Shown here piece by piece: positions 10,732 through 19,977 of a stretch of DNA of 64,000 bases. Origin of the DNA: Tulasnella sp. 424 (Eukaryota > Basidiomycota > Agaricomycetes > Cantharellales > Tulasnellaceae). The stretch covers positions 140,063-204,062 of the forward strand of contig WSUB01000066.1 of NCBI GenBank assembly GCA_019633425.1, read 5' to 3'. Below the pieces are notes generated by a model. The model did not search any database. It was not told where the DNA came from and saw nothing but the letters and a program-made list of their open reading frames with translations. The position numbers were made by a program, and so were the translations under genes. Numbering within the stretch: position 1 is the stretch's first letter; the number at the start of each line of letters is the position of its first letter.

Positions 10732-11827
10732 TTAAACCGCAACCTCTTTCTTGTAATGCTTCATGAGTGCGTCTCTGACCTCCTGGGTCCCCTTCGGCGC
10801 TTCCGTGGGCTCAGCATATTGATCTACGCAAAATCCTCCTGTCTTGTATCCAGGTCGCAACAGCCCGAAGAGTAATCGTTGCCCACTCTCCTCTGGTGAA
10901 AGCATGAAAAACAACCTTGCCAGGAACACCAAAGGCTTCATCCACCACTGGACGGTGTCAAAGGCGGGAGTGTTGACCAGTCCAGGATACATGTGGCAGA
11001 ATGACAGCGTTGGATGGAGCTTCGAGTATTCCTAGTGGCCATCGCAGCATGACAGTCAGTACGGCAGTGAATTTCTTACATGAAAGGTGCATACCTCAAC
11101 CATCATGTTGTTGTACATGCACGTGGCTTTGGTCTGGGCCATGGCCGAGGGGTTCTTTCTAAATCCCAAGTCGTCGACATCAAGAGATTGCTGCCTGTTC
11201 GGGCCTTTGATGATCATTACTCGAGCTTCTTCCCCCATAGAGGCGGCCGCTTCAAGTAGTGGGAGCAACTCATCGATAAACTTGCCGGAGACCGAACCGT
11301 CAATCACTCATTGGAGGCGCGCACATTATCAGCTATTGACGTACCTTCCACCTTGAGTAAAACTCCAAGACCATTCGTCTATCAATACCATTCAAGCACG
11401 GGTGATTTGGTCCGAGGGGGTTTCCACCTTGGCTGAGGGCCAGATAGTTGACCTTGGTGATGTCAAGTTTCTCCTTGAGTTCTTTTGAGGTGCTAGTAAT
11501 ATTTCTCATATCGGATACGTCGCATGAAATAAATTCATATTTCGAGTCGTACGCTCGGGGGAATGTGCCAATGATCGCCTCGGCACGAGAGCGGGAGCGA
11601 CCGATGATGATGATATGGGCGAAGCCTAGTCGATGGATAACTTCAGTGCGAGCTCCAGCGAATTGGCTCTCTTACATCAACTGACCTCGGGTAGCCTGAG
11701 CAAATGCCTTGGCAGCAGCTTCTCCAACTCCAGAGGTTCCTCCGACAAATATTGCAGTGGGCCGATAGGACCACGTAGCCGTTTCGTTAGACGCTCGAGC
11801 TTGAGCTAGAGATGGCTTCGAAGACAT
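10732..11827 (-). CDS. Short-chain dehydrogenase-like protein, copy D (intact)
   Basis: The cleanest member of the array. Exons are 11827-11686, 11640-11345, 11280-11095 and 11031-10732, giving 307 residues. The N-terminus is MSSKPSLAQARASNETATWS with GGTSGVGEAAAKAFA (cofactor loop). Exon 2 has HIIIIGRSRSRAEAIIG, CDVSDMRNI and NYLALSQGG. Exon 3 has LLEAAASMGEEARVM and CMYNNMMVE. Exon 4 has HMYPGLVNTPAFD, then GLLRPGYKTGGFCVDQY, and ends KEVAV. It is predicted to be a soluble NAD(P)-binding oxidoreductase. The catalytic-site lysine is Met by eye alignment, so the activity may differ from classical SDRs. It is very similar to copy C (tandem unit about 1.7 kb). Confidence 0.87.
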
Positions 11828-12452
11828 TGCGAATTGGGGAGTTGTGTTGGATGATAAAACAGTACTGATGTAGCAATACCAATCTGTTCATGTGCAGACG
11901 CTACTTATACCCCTCTTCGTGTAGCTAGCCATTACCATATCTAGTAGCCCTCCCTTTCAGACGGTCACAACCAACCCTAAACGCTGACCACGAAAACCCG
12001 CCAAGACGACCCAAAAATACTTCGAATATCCTGTAAGCCTTGGAATTTGACGTCATAAAGGTTTGAAAATAGTCTGGATTTGGTATCCCGGGGCCCGATG
12101 TCGCGGTGGAGGTTGGTGGAGGTCGCGGCTCTGAAGACTGGTCACTCTTGCCCGATAGCTCCGTCAACCGCCGGGCGTTCCCAGCCGAGCAACGGTGAGG
12201 TTGCAATATCGTTCTCCAGGGCCCTGTTGATTCCATAGAGAACGAAACTTCGATGAAAGAAGCCTGCTAGTGTATGAGCCAAATTTATCTCGCGCAATGA
12301 TATCGAGATCGCGAGTATCAAGCCAGAAAGAGCTCACACGCAGCTTTGGTGAGACACTCAACCTGATGACGAGGACGACAGATACTAAAAGTAGTGGAAT
12401 TCGCATTAATCACCAAGATGTAAGACAGGCCTAAAACTCCAAGCAAGCGAAC
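11828..12452. promoter_or_regulatory. Duplicated flank between SDR copies D and E
   Basis: This is homologous to 10179-10731, carrying the promoter of copy D and the 3' flank of copy E. The TATA-like TACTTATAC recurs near 11900. No gene was seen. Confidence 0.45.
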
Positions 12453-13133
12453 TTAAACAGCAACCTCCTTCTTGTAATGCTCCACGAGTGCGTCTCTAAC
12501 CTCCTGGATCCCCATCGGCGCTTCCGCGGGTTCGGCATACTGATCTACGTAGAACCATCCTCGCCTGAATCCAGGTCGCAGCAGCGCAACGAGCGATCGC
12601 TGCCCAATCTCCTCTGGCGAGATCATAAAGTATTTTTCCAAGAAAACCATAGGTTTTAGCCATCACCGGACGGTCCTATAACTGGGAGTATTGATTAGGC
12701 CAGGATACATGTGGCAGAACGACAATGTTGGGTGACGCTTCGAGTATTCCTAGTGATCATTATACAAGAAAGGTGAGCACAGTCGTTAGACTATCGCATA
12801 GAGGGCGCTAGCCTCGACCATTACATTCTTATAGACGCCCGTGGCCCTGGTCTGGGCCATGGCCGAGGGGTTGTTTCTGAAGCCCAGGTCGTTGATATCG
12901 AGGGACTGCTGCTGACTCGGCCCCTTAATGATCAATACTCGAGCTTCTTCTCCCATGGAGGCAGCCGCTTCAAGCCGTGGGAGCAACTCGTGGGTAAACT
13001 TGCCGGAGACCGACCATTAATCGCTCATCGTAGAGTATAGTATGCGCTATTTGCGTACCTTCCACCGGGAATAAAACTCCAAGACCATCCGGCGATTGAT
13101 ACCGTTCAAGCAGGGCTGAGCTGGTCCGAAGGG
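12453..13133 (-). pseudogene. SDR copy E, C-terminal half, separated from its N-terminus
   Basis: Contains the equivalent of SDR exon 4 (SPEEIGQRSLVALLRPGF ... EHYKKEVAV), exon 3 (LEAAASMGEEARVLIIKG, YKNVMVE) and the end of exon 2 (FYSRWK). Homology to copies C and D stops at CCGAAGGG (13126-13133), beyond which the sequence is unrelated. The missing N-terminal part continues at 16852 after the same 8 bp. The exon 3/4 junction and the stretch near 12660 also show small changes. It cannot make a full protein. Confidence 0.85.
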
Positions 13134-14040
13134 GACGATGGAACAGACGACGTGAATGAGTTCACAATCAAGGACATTGAAACCCTTTAGGGGTGGTGCG
13201 AGAGCAGTAAGCGGAGCCTTTATAGAGCTGCGTGGTAAAGATGGTTCTATATGTACGGATGGACGAGAGGGTGTGGGTACTCACCAACGAGACAATATCT
13301 GCATTGACGATGTCATGGTCATGTGAATGATCCAGACAATGATGGAGGACAAGGACAGAGAGAGAGAGAATGTCGATTTGACCACAACAAACTGCCTTAG
13401 GGGCGTTAAGATCTGGCCCAGCTTAAGGCTGAGACCTTAGGTACAAACATACGTAAGCACGTAGGGGTGAAAACACAAGTTTTCGAAGCAAGAGGGACAT
13501 ATGAGACGTGCAGGGGGGTTCGAGGCGGAGGACTAACCGAACTTCGACGCTTGCCCGCGCCTTCAGTTGCACACGGCGCTTCATTAATGGGACTAGACAA
13601 ACCTCTCTGCCGGGCATCCCTTTGAAAAGATCCCTTCGTTACCGAGTTTGGCGAATGCTGTGCCCTAAGCCAAGTGGCGGCGCTTGAAGCTGGTAGTGAA
13701 ATTGAGTGCTACAGAAAAGCTAGCACCGTACAGATAACGCCAGCTTGATCCTTCAGGCTTTACGTTCCTCACAGACGGTTATTCAAATAGGCTGGGTTGA
13801 TCGTGCCCAAGAAAGTACAGAAATACTTAGTATACGTGAAGGAAGAGAACTATGGTACGAGAGACCGTTGATTTCTTCTACAGCAGGCAGGGGTGGCGAA
13901 CGGATGACAGAAACCGGAATACAGGCGCTTTGGCTCATGAAACATAGTACATGGAAGTTTTAGACTCCACACATACAGCGGAATTTTACTCCGACGAAAA
14001 CAAAGAGCTTAGTTTAATCTCGAATATATCCATTAACCCA

Positions 14041-16324
14041 TCATGCGGCCTCTTCGGTGCGGAGATCAGCGGCCTTCTTCACAGCCCAGGCTACGTTTTG
14101 GGAGTCTCCAACCTCTTGAAAGGCTTCAGACGCTTCCGTGTAACAAGATATCGCTTCACTACGGTGGCCCTCCTGATCGTGCGTTTGAGCAAGACCAAGC
14201 AGAGAGTGGGCTCTCCAGACTTTATCGCCGATGTCGGTATAAATCTGCAGGGCTTCGGAGTAGAAAGAAGCGGCATCGTCGTACTCCTCTCGAGATAGAT
14301 GAACCGAAGCGAGGTACCATAGAGCATGGGCTCTTCCTTTTCTGTGGCCCATTTCGGTGTATATCTGGAGTGATTCGGAGTGGAACTTGATGGCCTCGCT
14401 GTACTCCCCGCGAGATCGATGAACTTCACCAAGACTCCTCAAAACGCCGGCTCTCCCTACGCTGTGTCCCACTTCCGTACGTATTTGGAGGGCTTCGGAG
14501 TACAATCTGATAGCCTCGTCGTACTCCTCTCGTGACTGATGGACATCCGCGAGGCCCAAAAGAGCGTTACTTCTCCGGACATGCTCGCCAATGTCAGTAG
14601 AAATCTGCAGGGCCTCGGAGTACGACGTAGAGGCTTCGGTGTACTCGCCTAGGAGTCGGTGCACCTCACCGAGACCCCATAGAGCAGACGCTCTCCAACC
14701 GTGACTGCCGATTTCGGTATAAAGCTGCAGGGCTTCGGAGTAGAAACCTGCGGCCTTGCCGTACTGTGCTTGAAACCGGTGCACTTCAGCAAGACCCCAT
14801 AGAGCGTCAGCTTTTCGGCGGGTGTCCTTGGTGGTTTCGCAAATATCCAACGCCTTGGTGAAGCAGTCCAATGCGTGAACGAAGTCGCTTTGTAGTCTGT
14901 ACATTTCTCCAAGTTGAAGGAGAAGTCCAGCGTAGCGAGCCTGAGAAGCCTCTGGGTCTCCGGCTTGGGTACGTGCTGGAACGATCATCGGCTGTATCAA
15001 GTGTATGGCGGGTCAAACACAACGAAATATGAATGACACCGATCCGTTACTAGCGCCGCTCACTCACCATCCAGCTGATTAACCTCAGACAATCGGCCGC
15101 CGTTGGTCGCTTTTCCGGGTTAATGCTCCAACATTGGGCCATGACTGAGCAAAGCGCCTGAATTAACGACATGCGGGCATGGTCGGTGATGGACGGAAGG
15201 TTTCCCTGAACGACCCGACCGACTACAGCGACGTCCCTTTTGACATCGTGGAATGGAATCGTGTTGGTCATCACCTATTCAGGAGTAAGTCTATGAGCAT
15301 CGAGGGTAATTGATCATCGTGGTTCGTCGTACCTCGTAAGCGATCCAACCCAGTGCCCAGATATCGCATGCAAGGGTTGGTGGGTCGTCCCTCAGCAGCT
15401 CAGGAGCGGCCCAGCGAAGGGTGAACTTGTTACAGGTGAGGGTTATTGTGTTGGTTGAGGCAGAGTACTCTGCTTGGAGCGTGATGCTGTCCTCGCTCGT
15501 GGGTTGCTCCCGTCTTGGCTGAGGGTCAGGTTTCTTCGCTTCCTGGTCGAAGTCCTTGGTCCCTAGGCGACGAGCAGAGCCGAAATCCGTAATTACAGCG
15601 CGGAAGCGGGGATCAACCAATATGTTGAGCTACAGGCGTGCAGAATTAGCCATTCCACCAAGCGAATTTGCGAGAGTGTACGCCTACCGATTTAAGGTCG
15701 CCGTGATATATAGGTGGAGTTTGACTGTGGAGATAGTTAACCCCTTGTGCTACGTCGTAAATCCGGACCACGACCTCTCAGCAGAAGGTCAAGGAAAGTG
15801 AGGCCGATCGTACCAGCGATATTCGCTCAGGAATTTCCCATTCTCCAGACACGAGAAAGTCCCTCAAATTTCCGTTTTCCTCCCACGGAAAAACCAGCCA
15901 TATCATATTCTTGGACACATCTTCGACGAATCCTTCTAGCCTAACAACGTGGGGATGCGAAAGTCCGCCCACGAATTCCGATTCTCTGAGTGCCAACTGA
16001 GAGAAGTTAGTATTTCGATTAGGCTCTATAAGTGGGGGAGGGATTCTTACCCCTAACACCCGTTCCAGATCCGCATCACGTTCTACTTTCAGCATCTTGA
16101 CTGCCACAACCTGTTGGAGCAGACGTCTCGGTCAACCATTAGCTCTGCCGGCAATGAGGTTATTGCCACAAAACCTTCGGCTCGGAACTTTGACCGCCGG
16201 AAGGCGAAGCGAGATGTGCCCGTGAAACTGTTGCGTATCCTCCACGAAACTCTTGGGCGTCTCCAGGGAATTCAAGCAAGGAGGGATCGAGTCGCCACTG
16301 GACAAGCTTCTCGAGCTTGGCCCG
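14041..16324 (-). CDS. Protein kinase with C-terminal TPR repeats (5' end unresolved)
   Basis: Several exons on the minus strand encode one protein. The kinase part has a glycine loop FRGGYATVSRAHL (about 16225), VVAVKMLK with the ATP-binding lysine (about 16100), a catalytic loop HGDLKSLNILVD (about 15640-15710), DFGSARRLG, WAAPELL and CDIWALGWIAYEV, then RPTAADCLRLISWM. HGD in place of HRD is common in TKL-like kinases of mushrooms (family knowledge). A GTGAGT...ACAG intron joins ISWM to PMIVPART and about seven 40-residue TPR units (ALWGLGEVHRLLGEYTEAS, SYSEALQIS type) ending DLRTEEAA. TPRs suggest a protein-interaction scaffold. The first exon upstream of 16324 is not resolved, because the frame meets a stop unless an intron is placed there. 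The gene lies wholly in the inserted segment. Confidence 0.8.
14100..14830 (-). repeat. 120-bp tandem TPR-coding repeats
   Basis: Six to seven consecutive 120-bp units, visible on the plus strand by the recurring phrase CAGGGCTTCGGAGTA or GGCTTCGGAGTA about every 120 bp (14253, 14493, 14613, 14733). Each encodes one 40-residue TPR of the type YSEALQIYTDIG. The regular spacing suggests growth by in-frame unit duplication. Confidence 0.75.
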
Positions 16325-16851
16325 CTATAAACACAAAACCCTGTCAGCGATTCGCTGCAACCACTCGTCGAGACCCGCACTGAACGCACTAGCTTGGCGC
16401 TAAGCTGGAACTCATGATGGGGATTTTGACCGGACCCGGACGACTGAGGGTCGGCCTCGTGGGCTTCGTTTCCTTGCATCAAATGACGGGTGGCGTTGCT
16501 TAAGTGTATGGGACGACGGTCAGGAAGGAGCTCGCCGGAGAGGAGGACACGAGTCGATGGTTTGAAGGGGATTGGGGTGGCGAGAGGGTATAAAAAGACG
16601 TCCCCTCTATCGTCCTGATCGGGATGAAGGATTATGAGGGTAGTAGGCCTGCTGTAGAGAGTGCCTAGACCTGTTCTCAGCGAGTTCGGACAACGATAAG
16701 GTTCAGCCGCGTGAGTCAACATCTCGCACAAACAAACGGTTGCAATATAAAACGAGTTAAGTTGCCAAACCACGCAAGCAACTCTACCCAGATCAACTTT
16801 GGTCCGGATTGAGATTGTCTTTTGATTGGCTTTGCTCTGGCTTCCTATTCC

Positions 16852-17095
16852 CCGAAGGGATATCCACCTTGGCTGAGGGCCAGATAGTTTATCCCTAGTC
16901 GATGGACAAGGTCAGTGCGAGCTCCAACGCGTTGCGTCTCTTAGAATCAAGACCTTTGGTTGCCTGAGTAAATGCCTTGGCAGCAGCTTCCCCGAAACCA
17001 GAGATTCCTCCGACAAATATCGCAATGGGCCGATAAGACCACGTAGCCGTCGCGTTAGATGCTTGGACTTGAGCTAGGGATGGCTTCGAAGACAT
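16852..17095 (-). pseudogene. SDR copy E, N-terminal fragment
   Basis: Starts MSSKPSLAQVQASNATATWS at 17095 and has the cofactor loop as GGISGFGEAAAKAFTQAT, with Thr and Gly positions altered compared with copies C and D. After the first exon it retains only the beginning of exon 2. Compared with copy D, about 175 bp (equivalent of 11450-11624, the second Rossmann strand) are deleted and replaced by about 4 bp. It ends at the CCGAAGGG repeat. Together with 12453-13133 it was once one gene. Confidence 0.82.
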
Positions 17096-17729
17096 TGGGA
17101 GTTGGGAGTTGTGTTAGACGATAAGCAGTACTGATGTAGCAATACCAGTCCGTCCATTTATAGATGCTACTTATACCTCTCTTCCGGTGGAGCCTGTCGT
17201 TACCATCCTAAGTACGCCTGCTCACTGGAAAAGCCAAGCGGCCCAAATGCTGACCACGAAAATATGCCAAGCAAACCCATTAGTGCTTCGAGTATGTTAT
17301 AGGCTTTGGTTTCTGACGCAATCTGGATTTGAAAGTGATAGGCCGGGACCCATTGATTTTGTGTGGGGGCGGTTGAGGTGACACTTGATCAACAAGAGCA
17401 GTCGTTATTGCCCGATAGCTCCGTCAACTTCCCGACGTCGCTCCCAGCCAGAAGAAATGGCTAAGCCATATATAGTGAGGGCCCAATACATTTACCTGGG
17501 TAGCTTTCTTGCGCTATTTTCACCTCGATTAATCCTATTCCGGGGTTTCGAACAAGGTCTCCAGTTGCGGTGATTTATGTTTCGACTTTTTTACAAAGTT
17601 CACGCCATTCCACGGGCTCGTTCGCACAACTCTTCAGCCCTCAGCGTCAGATGTCATATAGTATTCCAGGTTTTGAGCGCGCGGTACCACAAATGTAGGG
17701 TTCATCCCTCGGGATCGACAGATAGAGAC
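17096..17729. other. Old SDR promoter flank
   Basis: The left part resembles the promoters of copies C and D (TACTTATAC near 17170; AGCAATACCAGTC). No gene was recognised. Confidence 0.4.
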
Positions 17730-18808
17730 TCAAACAGCAACCTCTTGCTTATAATGCTCGAGAAGCATGGTTCTGAAGTCTTGAGTTTCTCATGGTGCTT
17801 CCTCAGGGCTGCCATACTGATCAAGATAAAAGCCTCCTTTTCTTAAACTCCGGACGAAGGAGCGTGTAGAGCACACGCTGGCCACTCTTCCGGTGACGCC
17901 ATAACTAGCAGCCTTGCCACCTTGATCAATGGCTGCGACCACCATGGCGCTGCATCAAAGCCCGGAGTGCTAAAGAGTCCAGAAAATATATGGCAGAATG
18001 ATATGTTCGGGTGAAGTTTTGAGTATTCCTGCAGGGACAAAAAGTCACAACGTGCTTAGAACAGAGTCTGCCGATCGTTGGCATAGAGGCGTACCTCGAC
18101 CATCAGATGCTGCCCACCTCGGTCAGTTCTAGGGCGGAACGCTTGCTCCGGAACCCGAGATCCTCGGAGTCCAAGTCAACGTCGACAAAAGGGTTCTTTG
18201 CAGTTAGTATGCGCGCTTCTTGCAGCTGCATTCTCCAGCAGAGGCATCAACTCGTCCACGAACTTCATGAAGACCATATATCAGTGTTGAGAAAAACTTG
18301 ATGTAGGAGATTGCATAGCTTACCTTCCACCTTGAGTAGAAATCTAGCACGACACGGAGGTCGATTCCATTCATTGACGGCTGATAGGCTCCCAAAGGGT
18401 AGATCCCCTGTGTTAGGACCAAGTAGTTGATCTTCATATCGACGATTTTTGAGGTGAGTTCTTCGGTAGCGGCGACTACGTTTCTCATTTCTGAGACATC
18501 GGATTGAATGAAATCATAGGACGAGTCAGGGGTTCGAGGTAAGGTATTGAAGATAGCCTCAGCACGGTCACGCGAACGAGCGATTATGATGATTTGGGCA
18601 TGTCCTAAGCGATGCAATGGATAGGTTAACCGTGCTCTGCAGGAACGGATAAAACCCCTCGTTCACCTTTTGCTGCGCTGGTGAAAGCCCTGACGGTAGC
18701 CTCGCCGATCCAGGATGTCCCACTAACAAAGACCGCAGTTGGTCAATAGGTCCAGCTTGCGGTGGCGTTTAAAGTGCGAATGTTTGCTAGGGATGGTTTC
18801 GTTGGTAT
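17730..18808 (-). pseudogene. SDR copy F, decayed
   Basis: The whole SDR plan can be followed. The initiating ATG is replaced by ATA (18808-18806). A stop codon TGA sits where an Arg codon (WSYRPT in other copies) is expected. The cofactor loop reads SGTSWIGEA with Trp for Gly. Exon 2 is well kept (QIIIIARSRDRAEAIFN, NYLVLTQGI, VLDFYSRWK). Exon 3 is damaged (ELMPLLENAAARSAH), and the last exon has at least one frameshift around SPEEWPAC before the end QEVAV at 17730. The TGA can be explained by CGA to TGA, a CpG transition. No function is expected. Confidence 0.82.
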
Positions 18809-19977
18809 GGCTTGCTTTCTCTATGCTTCGGATGGTTAGGAGGGAACGATGGGGCTGTATCTGCCTCCATGCGAAGAGCTATGCCACTTATACATCGTCA
18901 GAGTGTCTCAATCCAAATAAGTCTGAGCATCTCGTACCTGAAGAATTCATGAGCTGACTAGATGAACAGTCTTGAGGGTTTGTAGGGTCGTCGCTCTGAC
19001 GAGATGGGAATCTGCAAAGTCTCGATCTTTATGAGTCCTGAGACCGACGTTAATGTACAAGGTGGAGGCAAAGAAAAGATTTACAGGAGTAGAAGATCCT
19101 GAGACGTGTAGAGGATAACAAAGCTCAGTGAATTCTGTTCGGAGGCGAATCGCGGCTTCAGACGCGAAGGTAACGGTGCGCTGAGCAATGACATGTCTTC
19201 TTGCTCTGTCATCCGAGACACAGAAAGCATTTGAAGCCAATAGCGACCGAATCGATATTGATTGATGTAAATAGACTTAAGGTACAAGGCTCTGGTTGTC
19301 TCGGAGTGCAGGGGAGAGGCTTGAATTCCACAAGTCCACAAAGTACGCTTGTTCGTCTTCTGAATAACCCTTAATAATTCCACCTTATACTTCCACCCAA
19401 AGTACAGAAGACGGAATTTGGAACATCAGTCAGATGGGCAAGGGTTAGGTCGGTCAGGGAAAGAGACGCCGGGGATGGGGAAACGGTGGGACGTTCTACG
19501 AAAGAATAATCTTATTGGGAATGCTTGCCGAGCCTAATGTTGCATGTTATAATTGTCCTCAGCCTCACCCCTGACACCTTGTTATTCGCAACTAGCTTTG
19601 GGAACGCTTCAGGGAACCAACGTCGAGCCTCAGAAGGCATATCCAATGAACGAACAAGGCGAGAATATATGTACGAACGATAGCCTATACAGGGTATAGC
19701 ATACAGGTCGGACGGAGAACGGAAAACCAGACGAAATCGAGGGGAACGAAGAGGCGACGGAATGTGAGTACGTGATGACCAGAGAAAAAGAAGCAAGGGC
19801 GGGTGAAAAATGGGGAAAAAAGCAAACGCATAAGACAACACAGCGAGATCGAGAGCAGGAGGATAATGGAAAGGTGGATACACAAGGAAGATAGTAAGAG
19901 GGATGAAATGGAAAAAAAAAAAAAAAGACTAAACCTATGAGAAATAAGAGACAAAGTACATACATAGAACCGAAAAG
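18809..19977. other. Region between SDR copy F and the ARID gene
   Basis: No recognised gene in 1.2 kb. The right part (about 19500-19977) is probably the 3' UTR of the ARID gene. It contains an A-run near 19914-19926 and pyrimidine-rich sequence on the minus strand, which creates long meaningless frames. Confidence 0.4.

Larger units (their letters stand above)
13134..16851. mobile_element. 3.7-kb inserted segment splitting SDR copy E, class unknown
   Basis: The segment interrupts the homology of SDR copy E. CCGAAGGG occurs at both edges (13126-13133 and 16852-16859), while intact copies have a single corresponding site, so it looks like an 8-bp target duplication or end microhomology. I found no terminal inverted repeats: the first bases GACGATGGAACAG do not match the reverse complement of the last. 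No transposase is present. The cargo is the kinase-TPR gene. It could be a non-autonomous element, a gene carried by repair-mediated insertion, or an old rearrangement. The part 13134-14040 has no recognised gene. Confidence 0.5.

Noticed and set aside
14100..14830. CRISPR-like or satellite array because of regular 120-bp repeats
   Set aside because: Repeats are in frame, encode TPR motifs and are part of one open coding exon.
13134..16851. Naming the insertion a hAT transposon because of the 8-bp repeat
   Set aside because: No terminal inverted repeats and no transposase were found. The 8 bp alone are not enough.
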